From Luedemannella flava (GTDB lineage Bacteria; Actinomycetota; Actinomycetes; Mycobacteriales; Micromonosporaceae): DNA of 64,000 bases. Under the pieces are notes generated by a model. That model saw only the letters and a list, made by a program, of their open reading frames with translations, did no database searches and was not told the origin of the DNA. The stretch spans positions 9,312 through 73,311 of the forward strand of contig NZ_BAAALT010000279.1 in NCBI RefSeq assembly GCF_039528515.1, read 5' to 3'. The translations under genes were made by a program, and so were the position numbers. Shown piece by piece: positions 8,306-17,036 of this stretch; positions within the stretch are counted from its first letter, which is position 1, and each line of letters opens with the position of its first letter.

Positions 8306-9576
8306 TCCTGGACGACGTGCTGGACGACCTCGGCTCCAACCGGGGCGTGGTGGTCGACTCGCCGCCCGGCGCCGGCAAGTCCACTCTGGTCACGGCCGCT
8401 GCCGGCCGGCTGGCGCGGGCCGGCGAGCGGGTCATGATCGTGGCGCAGACCAACGAGCAGGTCGACGATCTCATCGACCGGATCGCCGCGCACGCGCCGG
8501 CGGTGACGATCGGCCGGCTGTCGGCCGCCGGTTACGTGCCGAGCGCCCGGGTGCTGCACCCGACGGTCACCGTGGGGCAGAAGGTCGCCGAGCTGAACGG
8601 CCCCGTCGTCACGATCGCCACCGCCGCCAAGTGGGCCACGATCAAGGAGGGCTCCTGGCCGGTCGCGATCGTCGACGAGGCGTACCAGATGCGGTCGGAC
8701 ATGCTGCTGCGCGTCGCGCCCCGGTTCGAGCGCGCGCTGTTCGTCGGCGACCCCGGCCAGCTCGACCCGTTCTCGACTGTCGATATCGACAGGTGGACCG
8801 GATTGACGTGGGATCCGCTGCAGAGCGCCGTCGCTGTTCTCCTGCGGCACAACCCTGACCTGCCGGTTCACCGGCTGCCCGTGTCGTGGCGGCTGCCGAC
8901 CACCGCCGCGCCGGTGGTCGCGGAGGCCTTCTATCCCTTCACGGGTTTCACGGCGGGTTCGTCGCCGACAGACCGGACTCTGGCTATCAATTCGGCACCT
9001 ATCGACCAGCTGGACGACGTCCTGGCCATGGCCGCCAGCACCGGCTGGGCCCACTACGAGCTGCCGTCGCGGCACACGCTGCGCACCGACGCCGAGGCCG
9101 CCGCCGCGTGCGCCGCCCTCGCCACCCGCCTGCTGCGCCGCGGCGCGGTCGCGGTCTCCGAGCGCGAGCGCGACGGCGGCCCCGTCACGGCCGCCCGCAC
9201 CGCGCGGGGCACCGCCCACCGCGACCAGGCCGCGGCGGTGCGTTCGTTCCTCGACCCCGCCGTCGGTGATGTCACCGTCGACACGGCCAACAGACTCCAG
9301 GGCCGCGAGTACGACCTGACGATCGTCCTGCACCCGCTCTCCGGCCGCCGCGACGCCACCGCGTTCCACCTGGAGTCCGGCCGGCTGTGCGTGCTCGCGT
9401 CCCGGCACCGCCAGGCGTGCGTCGTGGTGGGCCGGGCCGGCATCGCCGACCTGCTCGACGCGCACCCCTCCACCGAGCCCGTGCACCTCGACGTCCCGGT
9501 CCGGTTCCCGGACGGCTGGGAGGCCAACCAGGCCATCCTCGCCAAGCTCGCGGAGCACCGGATCGTGGCGGGCTAA
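8302..9576 (+). CDS. SF1B (Upf1/Dna2-like) DNA or RNA helicase
   Basis: A compact 424-residue protein with all the superfamily 1 motifs. Walker A is PPGAGKST (21-28), and Walker B is AIVDEA (122-127). Motif III is GDPGQLDP (149-156) and motif IV is VSWRLP (194-199). Motif IVa-like HRDQAAAVRSF is near 306, motif V is VDTANRLQGREYDL (325-338), and motif VI is LASRHRQACVVVG (365-377). The motif III and V forms point to the 5'-3' Upf1-like branch. It is shorter than typical Upf1 or Dna2 helicase modules because little sequence separates motifs I and II, so the 1B barrel seems to be missing. It is the last gene of the four-gene operon with the Fe-S nuclease. DNA-end processing, replication repair or defence are all possible roles. 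Confidence 0.88.
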   Translation: MILDDVLDDLGSNRGVVVDSPPGAGKSTLVTAAAGRLARAGERVMIVAQTNEQVDDLIDRIAAHAPAVTIGRLSAAGYVPSARVLHPTVTVGQKVAELNGPVVTIATAAKWATIKEGSWPVAIVDEAYQMRSDMLLRVAPRFERALFVGDPGQLDPFSTVDIDRWTGLTWDPLQSAVAVLLRHNPDLPVHRLPVSWRLPTTAAPVVAEAFYPFTGFTAGSSPTDRTLAINSAPIDQLDDVLAMAASTGWAHYELPSRHTLRTDAEAAAACAALATRLLRRGAVAVSERERDGGPVTAARTARGTAHRDQAAAVRSFLDPAVGDVTVDTANRLQGREYDLTIVLHPLSGRRDATAFHLESGRLCVLASRHRQACVVVGRAGIADLLDAHPSTEPVHLDVPVRFPDGWEANQAILAKLAEHRIVAG

Positions 9577-9617
9577 AGCGGATCGTTCCGGCCGGCGATG
9601 TCTGTCACCATGGCGGC

Positions 9618-10226
9618 ATGACGGTGGCGGGTACATCGGCCTACGCCGGGCGTACGGATCTCCCCGGGCGGGTGCGGGCGGCGCTGGACGCGGCGCTGGA
9701 AGCGGGATTCGACAACTCCTGCCTGCCCGAACAGGGCGCGCTGCTGAGGACCCTGGCCGCCGGCGTCGGCCCGGGCCTGATAGGGGAGACGGGCACGGGC
9801 GTCGGCGTCGGCCTCGCATGGCTCGCCAGCGGCGCGCATCCCGCCGCCCGACTCATCAGCATCGAGCGCGACCCGTCTTGGGCCGTCGCGGCCGCCGAGG
9901 TGTTCGCCGACGACCCGCGCGTCACGGTCCGCGCCGGTGAAGGCCGCAGCCTCGTCGAGTACGGGCCGTTCGACCTGCTTGTGCTCGACGGCGGCGGGCA
10001 CGGCAAGGCGGGCGGTGAACCCGTGGAGCCGCGCCGGTGGCTGCGACCCGGGGGCCTGCTCGTGATCGACGACTTCACCCCGATGGCCGGCTGGCCGCCC
10101 ACGCACCACGGCCGCCCCGACACCGAGCGCCTGTACTGGCTCGACCACCCCGACCTGCGCGCCGCCGAGATCCGCGTGACCCCCGCCTCGGCCACGATCG
10201 TCGCGACCTACGTCGGCACGCCCTGA
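9618..10226 (+). CDS. Class I SAM-dependent O-methyltransferase-like protein
   Basis: A 202-residue protein with a Rossmann-type methyltransferase core. The SAM-binding segment is IGETGTGVGVGLAWL, and the acidic strand end ISIERD binds the ribose. LLVLDGGGHGKAGG resembles the DxD region of caffeoyl-CoA-type O-methyltransferases, and GGLLVIDDF follows. The substrate is unknown. The ATG at 9618 is in a context without a strong Shine-Dalgarno sequence. It lies 41 bases after the helicase, so read-through from that operon is possible, but there is no overlap and it may be an independent gene. Confidence 0.8.
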   Translation: MTVAGTSAYAGRTDLPGRVRAALDAALEAGFDNSCLPEQGALLRTLAAGVGPGLIGETGTGVGVGLAWLASGAHPAARLISIERDPSWAVAAAEVFADDPRVTVRAGEGRSLVEYGPFDLLVLDGGGHGKAGGEPVEPRRWLRPGGLLVIDDFTPMAGWPPTHHGRPDTERLYWLDHPDLRAAEIRVTPASATIVATYVGTP

Positions 10227-10648
10227 CGCTCGGCCGTTCCTTGTCGGACGCGGACCATCGCGGCGCCCACGAGCAGCCGTGCCACCGCCGGATCAGGCCA
10301 TGGCGTCCGATGTGGACGGCGGTGGCGACGACCACGGCCCCGCCGAACAGCGTGGAGGTGTAGAACAGGACCCGCCACCACGGCTGGCCGGCGAACGCCT
10401 CCGTGCTGAGTGCCTCGACGCGCACGTCGCCCCGGTCGATTGCCGCATGCGTCACGATGTCCCACAGCCGGTGCGACACCGCGCCGAGCCAGGCGGACGC
10501 GACGGTCACCGACCAGCGATGATGGGCTGCGTCGAGCGCGCCGTAGTCGCGTAGCCGCAGCGCTCCTCCCGTCGGCAGGTGGACCGCGATCGCGGCCGCC
10601 GCGCGTCGGCACGACCGCGGCGGCGTGCGACGGAAAGGTCAACGGCAT
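10208..10648 (-). pseudogene. Decayed DUF4184 membrane-protein gene
   Basis: The minus strand starts at 10648 with MPLTFPSHAAAVVP, the classic N-terminus of DUF4184 proteins. It then leaves the coding frame. In another frame, from about 10565 down to 10300, it resumes with RDYGALDAAHHRWSVTVAS and AVSHRLWDIVTHAAIDRG, which look like the later part of the same family. Normal DUF4184 proteins have a longer N-terminal half between these blocks, so an internal deletion plus a frameshift is likely. No intact single frame covers both parts. The 3' end near 10208 is uncertain and runs into the methyltransferase gene. Confidence 0.55.
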
Positions 10649-10964
10649 GCGGCGACGGTATCCAACGACAGGGGGCGAAGAATGGCAGCTCCGGGTCGCG
10701 GCACGCCGTGTTCGAACCGAGTACCTGTTCAGGCGGTCCGAGTCGGTGTGCAGATCGCTGCCTCCGGCACGGACGTGCCGTCAAGCGGGCGGCGGACACC
10801 GACCCAGGCCTTATGATTGCGGTGCTGAGCGGGAAACCGGGTTTCCGCCTAAAAGATCGCCATCTCGAGCCGAGAACCGTGGCCACGCTGCGGTTTCGCG
10901 CTCCGGATGCCGATCTTCCTGCCCGAACACCCGTCATGATCGCTGTCTGGAGGCGCGACACGTC
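10649..10964. other. Intergenic stretch without a supported gene
   Basis: About 316 bases between the decayed DUF4184 gene and the RNase stop. No frame shows consistent third-position G/C bias. The only structure noticed is a short inverted repeat around 10832-10846 (GGAAACC and GGTTTCC with one base between). Confidence 0.4.
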
Positions 10965-11366
10965 TCAGGTGAGGCGGTAGAAGTCGGTGTAGTGGTTCGG
11001 GGAGAACCAGGTCGTGTCCGTTGAGGTGTTGACGACGATGCGGTACGCGTCGCGGGAGGCCCCCTCAGCGCGCGGATATACGTCGTACTCGTAGTAGGTG
11101 GCCCCGGCCGGCAGTTGGCCCTCGTAGTTGAAGAACTGGCCACCGGCGAAGTTGGACTGGCCGCCGCTCCACGGGTGCCAGCCACGGGTGGTCGGGTAGC
11201 CGTACCCGGCCCACTCGTCGTGCGCGGCGCGGGCGTCCGCGCAGCGCGGCATGTCGCAGGAGTCGTAGACGGTCGCGTACGCCGCGGTCTCGGCGACGGC
11301 CGGTCCCACGACGCCACCGAGCAATACCGCCAGGACCAGCGAGATCCTCATCAGAAATCGTGTCAT
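10965..11366 (-). CDS. Secreted guanyl-specific ribonuclease (RNase Sa/barnase type)
   Basis: A 133-residue precursor. MTRFLMRISLVLAVLLGG begins a Sec signal peptide with cleavage near AVA|ET. The mature part of about 100 residues matches the microbial RNase fold. FFNYEGQLP aligns with the substrate loop, and YYEYDV carries the catalytic Glu. RDAYRIV carries the Arg, and NHYTDFYRL carries the catalytic His at the end. Two Cys (DSCDMPRC) lie near the mature N-terminus. It would cleave RNA after guanosine outside the cell. No barstar-like inhibitor gene is adjacent, as expected for a fully exported enzyme. The start could also be a GTG at 11384 or a later ATG; the ATG at 11366 gives a full signal peptide. 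Confidence 0.82.
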   Translation of the reverse strand: MTRFLMRISLVLAVLLGGVVGPAVAETAAYATVYDSCDMPRCADARAAHDEWAGYGYPTTRGWHPWSGGQSNFAGGQFFNYEGQLPAGATYYEYDVYPRAEGASRDAYRIVVNTSTDTTWFSPNHYTDFYRLT

Positions 11367-11412
11367 TCCCGAAATATGACACACCCACTCACGACGTGCC
11401 GCAGGGGTGCCG

Positions 11413-11463
11413 CTTGCAGGTTTAGTCGCTACCTATAGGGCTCGTAGCGACTAAACCTGCAAG
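11413..11463. repeat. Perfect 20-bp inverted repeat between divergent genes
   Basis: The left arm CTTGCAGGTTTAGTCGCTAC (11413-11432) is the exact reverse complement of the right arm (11444-11463), with an 11-base loop. The arms are AT-richer than the surroundings. The element lies upstream of both the RNase gene (minus) and the solute-binding protein gene (plus), so it is not a simple 3' terminator for either. It could be an operator, a cruciform, a transcription barrier or a small mobile-element remnant. Confidence 0.85.
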
Positions 11464-11645
11464 TCACGCGCCAATCCGTGATCCACTTCCGTGGGGCGCC
11501 GTGGACTCGTCGGGTGAAGGGGGATCGGCCCCGGGGGTTTTCGCGTTTGTCTGCGGGTGGCAAAACGGCTGCGGTAGAGTCCCGACGACCTTCCGGCCGC
11601 CACGTCCCTCGCGGCCACTCCCGACAGTGCTATGTGGAGCTGGAC

Positions 11646-12632
11646 GTGACCGTTGTCCGTCGATGGTGCGCCGCGATCGGTGTGCTGGTGCTGCTCGCCG
11701 TCGCGGGTTGCGACAGCAGCGCGCCGAAGAGCAGCGAGCCGTTCGTCATCGGGTTCAGCGCGTGGCCGGGCTGGTTCCCGTGGCAGGTGGCCGCCGAGCA
11801 GAAGCTGTTCGACAAGCACGGTGTGACTGTCGAGATGCGGTACTACGACAACTACACCGACAGCCTCAAGGCGCTCGTCGACGGCGAGATCGACGCCAAC
11901 AGCCAGACACTCAACGACACGCTGGTGTCGGTGGGTTCCGGGGCGCGTCAGACGATCGTGCTGGTCAACGACAACTCGACCGGCAACGACAAGATCATTG
12001 CCCGGTCCGGGATCGGCAGTGTCGCCGACCTCAAGGGCAAGCGGGTCGCGGTGGAGCAGGGCACAGTGGACCACTACCTGCTGCTGCTCGCGCTCGCCGA
12101 GGCGGGGCTGACGGCGAAGGACATCACGCTGATGCCGATGGCCACGGACAAGGCGGCCGAGGCGTTCGCCGCGGGGCAGGTCGACGCCGCCGGCGTGTTC
12201 GCGCCGTTCACGACGACCGCGCTGGCGCGGCGGGGCAGCCGCGCGATCGCCACGTCGGCCGAGTTCCCGGGCGCCATCCCCGACCACCTGGCCGTCCGGT
12301 CCGAGCTGGTCACGCGGCGGGCCGGCGACGTGCGGGCGATCGTGGACACGTGGTTCGAGACCCTGCGGTGGATGCGCGACAACGAGGCCGCCGCGGACAC
12401 CATCCTGGCCCGGCGGGCCGGCGTCGACGTCGGGGCCTACCGGTCCTACGACGCCGGGACGACGTTGTTCACCCGTCAGCAGAACGTCGACGCCTTCACC
12501 CCGGGCACGACGCCGGCGCACCTCAACTACCAGGCGGCGCGCATCTGCGACTTCATGGTGGAGACCGGGCTCGTCGACGAGCGCCCCTCGTTGGACGGCC
12601 TGCTCGACGGCAGTTTCGTGGGCGCGGCATGA
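11646..12632 (+). CDS. NMT1/nitrate-sulfonate-type ABC solute-binding lipoprotein (orphan)
   Basis: A 328-residue precursor from the GTG at 11646, chosen because GGAG lies six bases upstream. The N-terminus is a lipoprotein signal with lipobox LAVAGC. The mature protein is an NMT1/THI5-like periplasmic-binding fold: FSAWPGWFPWQVAAEQKLFDKHGV, then IGSVADLKGKRVAVEQGTVDHYLL and AGQVDAAGVFAPFT. The family binds nitrate, sulfonates, taurine, bicarbonate or thiamine precursors; the ligand here is not known. Permease and ATPase genes usually follow but are absent. The next intact genes are sensor-like, so this lipoprotein may present a ligand to the conservon kinase. Confidence 0.82.
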   Translation: MTVVRRWCAAIGVLVLLAVAGCDSSAPKSSEPFVIGFSAWPGWFPWQVAAEQKLFDKHGVTVEMRYYDNYTDSLKALVDGEIDANSQTLNDTLVSVGSGARQTIVLVNDNSTGNDKIIARSGIGSVADLKGKRVAVEQGTVDHYLLLLALAEAGLTAKDITLMPMATDKAAEAFAAGQVDAAGVFAPFTTTALARRGSRAIATSAEFPGAIPDHLAVRSELVTRRAGDVRAIVDTWFETLRWMRDNEAAADTILARRAGVDVGAYRSYDAGTTLFTRQQNVDAFTPGTTPAHLNYQAARICDFMVETGLVDERPSLDGLLDGSFVGAA

Positions 12633-12700
12633 CCAGGCGACGGCGCCGGTCCTCACGATCGTCCCGCGGTCAGGCTGAGTTCTGGTTTTCACGTCCGTAA
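12629..12700 (+). other. 23-codon ORF overlapping the end of the solute-binding gene (possible remnant)
   Basis: An ATG overlaps the stop of the upstream gene (ATGA) and opens a short Arg/Ser-rich frame (MTRRRRRSSRSSRG) that ends in TAA at 12698. The coupling resembles the start of a following permease gene that has been deleted. It could also be chance. Confidence 0.2.
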
Positions 12701-12809
12701 CAACGGCGGCCAGTCCGCGAAACACCCCACCCGTACTCGTTGACTGTTGCACGGCCCGGCGCGCGCCGATCATGACGCGCTCGGCCCTAATCGCGTAAGC
12801 GGAGGCGGC

Positions 12810-14042
12810 GTGACGGAGCCAACGGGCAGCGTGCGCACCGGCCGGCTGATGCTGGCCGTCGCGGCGCTCGCCGCACTGGTCCTGCCCATCGGGGTCGTGA
12901 CCTCGGCGCACTGGTCGGCGACCGCCGCCGACGTGACCTTCGTGTCCGACGAACGCGACGCGGTCGCGTACGCCGGGCCGCTGACCACGCTGTTGGTCGC
13001 GCTGGTCGACGCGCGGCAGGCCGCGACGTTCGGCCGCACCCCCGACGCGGAGGCCGTGCGGTCCGCGGTGGCCGCGGTCGACGACATCAACAACCAGGTG
13101 GGTACGGACGTGGGCGCGCGGCAACGGTGGGCGGACCTGCCGGCCCAGATCGACACGGCGCTGGCGAGCCGGACGACCGGCGCCGCCGCGATGACCGCCT
13201 ACGCCGGGCCGATCGGGCTGACCCGGGCGTTGCTCGGCGCCATCGCGGACGGGGCCCGGGTGGTGCGCGACCCCACGGTCGACGCCTACCACCTCGTGCA
13301 CACCGCCCTGCTCGGCCTGCCCGACGCCCTCGTCAGCGGCGGCGAGCTGGCCGGCCTGGCCCGCGCGGTCCGCCCCGCGCCGCGGACCGACGCCGACGGG
13401 CAGCCGGACGCGGACGGGCAGTCGGACGCCGATGGACAGGAGGCCGCGGGCCCGGCCGTGACCGGCCTCGACGACCGGTACCCGGTGGCGGCCGACCGGC
13501 TCACCCAGGCCGGCGCCGCGATCCGCGACGGGCTGCGCTCGGGCACCGGCACGACGACCGGCGACACCATCGGCCTGGGCGTGCTCACCCCGCTCGACGC
13601 CTTTGTCGCGGCGGTGGACGCGCTGACCCGGACGGCCACCGCGCACGCGGCCACGGGCACGGGCGCCGCGGCGGTCGACAACGCGGCCCGGGCCCTGGTG
13701 CGCGCCGCGGCCGCGCTGGAGACGGCCGTGCTGTCCACCCTCGACGCCATGCTGGCCGACCGGGCCGGTGACCTGCAGCGCCAGCAGCAGATCCTGCTCG
13801 GGGCGGTGGCGCTCGCGGCCGTCGCGCTGGTGGGCGTACTCCTGCTGGGGTGGGTCGGGATGCGACGGCCCGCACCGGGCCCACGGAGCGACCACCCGGG
13901 CGGCCATGCCGACCCGCCCACGCCGCGCGGGCCCGCGGCGCCCGTGCGCGGCGGCGATCTCGTGGCGGCCGGGGTCACGCGGCCGTTCCCGGCGCCGGAG
14001 CCGGGCGGACCGCTGCCGCGCAGAGCGGGCGAGCGGCCGTGA
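12810..14042 (+). CDS. Sensor-like membrane protein preceding the conservon kinase
   Basis: A 410-residue protein starting at a GTG with GGAGG nine bases upstream. TM1 (about residues 12-32) and TM2 (about 325-347, QILLGAVALAAVALVGVLLLGW) enclose a mostly helical external domain of about 290 residues. That domain carries a hydrophilic DADGQ repeat insert around residues 190-210. The cytoplasmic tail is Pro-rich. The topology mirrors the input half of the kinase that follows, but there is no HAMP or kinase domain. The stop overlaps the kinase GTG (GTGA), so expression is coupled. It is probably an accessory receptor or co-sensor. No family was recognised. Confidence 0.75.
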   Translation: MTEPTGSVRTGRLMLAVAALAALVLPIGVVTSAHWSATAADVTFVSDERDAVAYAGPLTTLLVALVDARQAATFGRTPDAEAVRSAVAAVDDINNQVGTDVGARQRWADLPAQIDTALASRTTGAAAMTAYAGPIGLTRALLGAIADGARVVRDPTVDAYHLVHTALLGLPDALVSGGELAGLARAVRPAPRTDADGQPDADGQSDADGQEAAGPAVTGLDDRYPVAADRLTQAGAAIRDGLRSGTGTTTGDTIGLGVLTPLDAFVAAVDALTRTATAHAATGTGAAAVDNAARALVRAAAALETAVLSTLDAMLADRAGDLQRQQQILLGAVALAAVALVGVLLLGWVGMRRPAPGPRSDHPGGHADPPTPRGPAAPVRGGDLVAAGVTRPFPAPEPGGPLPRRAGERP

Positions 14043-16594
14043 TCATCAACCGGCTGCGCGTGCGCGGCAAGCTGAACCTGCTCCTGCTGCTGCCCGTGGT
14101 CGCCGTGGTCCTCATCGCGGTGCCGTTCGTGTCGAGCCAGATCGGCAACGCCGCCTCGGCGGTCACCACCGCCGACGCGGCCAACAACGCGCGCCAGCTC
14201 GGCGCGCTCGTCTGGGACCTGCAGCGCGAGCGGCTGATCACCGCCGGCTACCTGGCCGCGCCCGGGGCCGACCCGGTCCGGCTGCGGCTGGCCCAGCAGA
14301 CGACCAGCGACACGGTCGTGCGGCTGCGCGACGGTCTCGGCGCCACCGCCTCCGACGAGATGGTCGAGGCGCTCGCCCGGGTCGGGTCGCTCAACGAGAT
14401 CCGGCAGGGCGCGCTGATGCGCGGCGCCTCGGTGGACAGCGTCGCGCGCACCTACCACGCGGTCATCGAGGCGATCATCGACGCGCTGCGCCTCGTGCCG
14501 CAGCGCACCAGCGACGCGGAGGGCACCCGGCAGCTCACCGCGCTCGACGCGCTGCTGCAGGCCAACGAGGAGAACGAACTGCGCGGCATGGCGCTCATCG
14601 CCGCCGCGGTCAGTCCCGGCACCGGTGTCGCGTTGCTGGACAACGCCACCGAACAGGCCGCCATGTTCACCGAGCGGTTCGTCGAACAGGCCGACGCGGA
14701 GCAGGCCGGCCTCGTCGTCCTCGTCGACCAGGGCGAGACCGCGCGGCAGGTCGACGACCTCGCCGAGCACCTGCCGGCCGCGACCGACCGACCGGCCGTG
14801 GGCCGGTTCGTGGCGGCGGCCCTGTCGTCCGTCAGCGCGCAGTCCGACCTACGGCGCATGGTGCAGGACCGGGTGACCCGGCAGATCGCCGACACGGCGG
14901 CCGCCCGCGCCGACGCCGCGACCGGGCTCGCCTGGGCGGTCGGGCTCGGCACCGCCGCCCTCGTCGCGGTCGCCGTCGGCCTGCTCGTCGCCGAGACCCG
15001 GTCGATCGCCACGCCGCTGCGCCGCCTGACCACCGCCGCCGCCACGGTCGCCGACCTCGCGCAGGCCGAACTCGTCCGGGTCAACGACGCCGAGGAGGCG
15101 GACGAGCAACCCCCGGCGGCCATCCCGATCGACGTCACGTCCGGCGACGAGCTGGGCGACCTGGCCACCGCGTTCAACCGGGTCCAGGCCGCCGCCGCGC
15201 AGCTCGTGGAGCGGCAGATCGTCACCCGGCGCAACGTCAGCGCGATGTTCACCAACGTCGCGCAACGCACGCGCAACCTCGTCGGCCAGCAGCTCGACGT
15301 CGTCGACCAGCTGGAACGCAACGAACAGGACCCCAAACTGCTCGGCCGGCTCTACCGGCTCGACCACCTGTCGACCCGGTTGCGGCGCAACGCCGAGAAC
15401 CTCCTGGTCGTGGCCGGCACCAGCACCGACGCCCGGGTCATGGGCCCGACGCCGCTGGCCACCCTGCTCCGCGTGGCGCTCGCCGAGATCGAGGAGTTCC
15501 AGCGGGTCCGGTTCACCGAGCTCGACGACGTGACCGTCGCCGCCGGCCCCGCCTCCGACCTGGTGCTCGTCTTCGCCGAGCTGCTGGAGAACGCGGCCGT
15601 GTTCTCCCCGCCGGAGTCCGTCGTGGAGGTTTCCGCCCGGTTGGTCACTGACGGGCGCTGCCAGGTGAGCATCGCCGACCGCGGCATCGGCATGACGGCC
15701 GCCCGGATGGCGCAGGAGAACCGCCGCCTCGTCGAGCGCGAGCGCCTCGACATCGCCCCGACCAGCGTGCTCGGCCTGTTCGTGGTCGGCCGGCTCGCCA
15801 AGCGGCACGGGCTGGCCGTCACGCTGACCGCCACCGAGGGCGGCGGCACGACCGCGCACGTCACCCTGCCCCCGGCACTGTTCCAGGTCGGCCCCGGCGT
15901 CGGCGTGGAGCGCAGCGCGCCCCGTGCGATGTCCGCCATGGCGGCGGTGCCCGTCGCGCGGGGCGGTGCCCGGGACTTCCCGGCCGTCACCAGGAAAGCG
16001 GGCGGCGACCGGACATTCGTGGTCTCCGTTCCGGTCGGGGCGGGCGGGTTCGCCTGGTTCGGGCCGCCGAGCCGCGTCACCGGCGGGGGCACCGTGCGGG
16101 CCAGCGCGGTCGCGGACACGCCAGGTGCCCCGGTCAACGGCACGTCCCGCCCGGGCCTGAGCCGGCGGGTGCCCGGCGCTCAACTCCCCGGCGCGGCGGG
16201 CCGGTCGCGCGGCACCGCTGCCGCCATCCCACCGCAGGCCCCACCCGTGCACGACGCGGCCGCCGTCCGCGACCAGCTGGACGCGTTCCAGTCAACGTCG
16301 CCACCCGCGCCCCCGCAGACCGGCCCTGGTCCGACCGGAACCGGGTCACGGCGGTTGGCCCGTCGGGTGCCGGGCGCGAATCTGGCGCCCGGCCTGCGCG
16401 CCGGCACGGCCGGCGCCCCGGCCCCGGCAGTCGGGCGCCCACCGGTCGCCGGGCCCCGGCTGCGCGACCCCGACGCCGTCCGCGACGCGTTCGACTCCTA
16501 CTCCGCCGGCGTGGCCCTGGGACAGGGTCACGCCGCCACCGAGCCCCCCAGTACCGACAGCGAGTCCCACCTCTGGAGGGAGAACCACGCATGA
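14039..16594 (+). CDS. cvnA: Nitrate/nitrite-sensor-type histidine kinase of a conservon (CvnA)
   Basis: An 851-residue protein. TM1 is at 12-32, followed by an external NIT-type helical domain (about 35-300, with QRERLITAGYLAAPG near the start). TM2 is at about 303-325, then HAMP (TRSIATPLRRLTTAA). The dimerisation/His region is YRLDHLSTRLRRNAENLLVV. The ATPase domain has LLENAAVFSPP (N box), DRGIGM (G1) and GLFVVGRLAKRHGL. A C-terminal tail of about 240 residues is Pro/Ala-rich with repeated RRVPGA phrases. CvnA proteins signal to the roadblock, DUF742 and GTPase partners encoded next. GTGA and ATGA overlaps couple it to both neighbours. Confidence 0.88.
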   Translation: MIINRLRVRGKLNLLLLLPVVAVVLIAVPFVSSQIGNAASAVTTADAANNARQLGALVWDLQRERLITAGYLAAPGADPVRLRLAQQTTSDTVVRLRDGLGATASDEMVEALARVGSLNEIRQGALMRGASVDSVARTYHAVIEAIIDALRLVPQRTSDAEGTRQLTALDALLQANEENELRGMALIAAAVSPGTGVALLDNATEQAAMFTERFVEQADAEQAGLVVLVDQGETARQVDDLAEHLPAATDRPAVGRFVAAALSSVSAQSDLRRMVQDRVTRQIADTAAARADAATGLAWAVGLGTAALVAVAVGLLVAETRSIATPLRRLTTAAATVADLAQAELVRVNDAEEADEQPPAAIPIDVTSGDELGDLATAFNRVQAAAAQLVERQIVTRRNVSAMFTNVAQRTRNLVGQQLDVVDQLERNEQDPKLLGRLYRLDHLSTRLRRNAENLLVVAGTSTDARVMGPTPLATLLRVALAEIEEFQRVRFTELDDVTVAAGPASDLVLVFAELLENAAVFSPPESVVEVSARLVTDGRCQVSIADRGIGMTAARMAQENRRLVERERLDIAPTSVLGLFVVGRLAKRHGLAVTLTATEGGGTTAHVTLPPALFQVGPGVGVERSAPRAMSAMAAVPVARGGARDFPAVTRKAGGDRTFVVSVPVGAGGFAWFGPPSRVTGGGTVRASAVADTPGAPVNGTSRPGLSRRVPGAQLPGAAGRSRGTAAAIPPQAPPVHDAAAVRDQLDAFQSTSPPAPPQTGPGPTGTGSRRLARRVPGANLAPGLRAGTAGAPAPAVGRPPVAGPRLRDPDAVRDAFDSYSAGVALGQGHAATEPPSTDSESHLWRENHA

Positions 16595-17025
16595 CAACGC
16601 CGGCTACGGGCATCAGCGTCGATGCACAGAACTTCAACTGGTTGGTCAACCGGTTCGCCAACGACACGTCCGGGGTGCACGCGGCGATCGCGGTCTCCTC
16701 CGACGGGTTGCTCATCGCGATGTCCGCCGGACTGGACCGGGAGAACGCCGACCGGCTCGGCGCGATCAGCTCGGCGATGCTGAGCCTCGCGATCGGGGTG
16801 TCGGAGAGCTACCCGCTCGGCGACCCGGACCGGGTGGTGATCGAGCTGACGCAGGGCTACCTGCTCGTCACCACGATCAGCGCCGGGTGCGCGCTCGGCG
16901 CGCTGGCGTCGAAGCAGGCCAGCCTCGGCGCCGTCGCGTACGAGATGGCGGTGTTCGCGAACCGGGCCACCGAGGTGCTGACGCCGCGGCTCATCGAGGA
17001 GCTGCGGTACACCGTCGGCCAGTAA
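16591..17025 (+). CDS. cvnB: Roadblock/LC7 domain protein of the conservon (CvnB)
   Basis: A 144-residue protein made of a single roadblock/LC7 domain: FNWLVNRFANDTSGVHAAIAVSSDGLLIAMS, then the conserved ENADRLGAISSAML helix and LLVTTISAGCALGALAS. Such proteins act as GTPase regulators or scaffolds at the membrane. The ATG overlaps the kinase stop by four bases. Confidence 0.88.
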   Translation: MTTPATGISVDAQNFNWLVNRFANDTSGVHAAIAVSSDGLLIAMSAGLDRENADRLGAISSAMLSLAIGVSESYPLGDPDRVVIELTQGYLLVTTISAGCALGALASKQASLGAVAYEMAVFANRATEVLTPRLIEELRYTVGQ

Positions 17026-17036
17026 CGGGGTGCGCG

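Noticed and set aside
10208..10648. Intact DUF4184 gene
   Set aside because: The start block and the later block are in different frames and the segment between them is too short.
11451..13907. 818-codon minus-strand open frame
   Set aside because: Its composition (Arg, Gly, Val, His) is typical of antisense to GC-rich genes, and it lies opposite the solute-binding and sensor-like genes.
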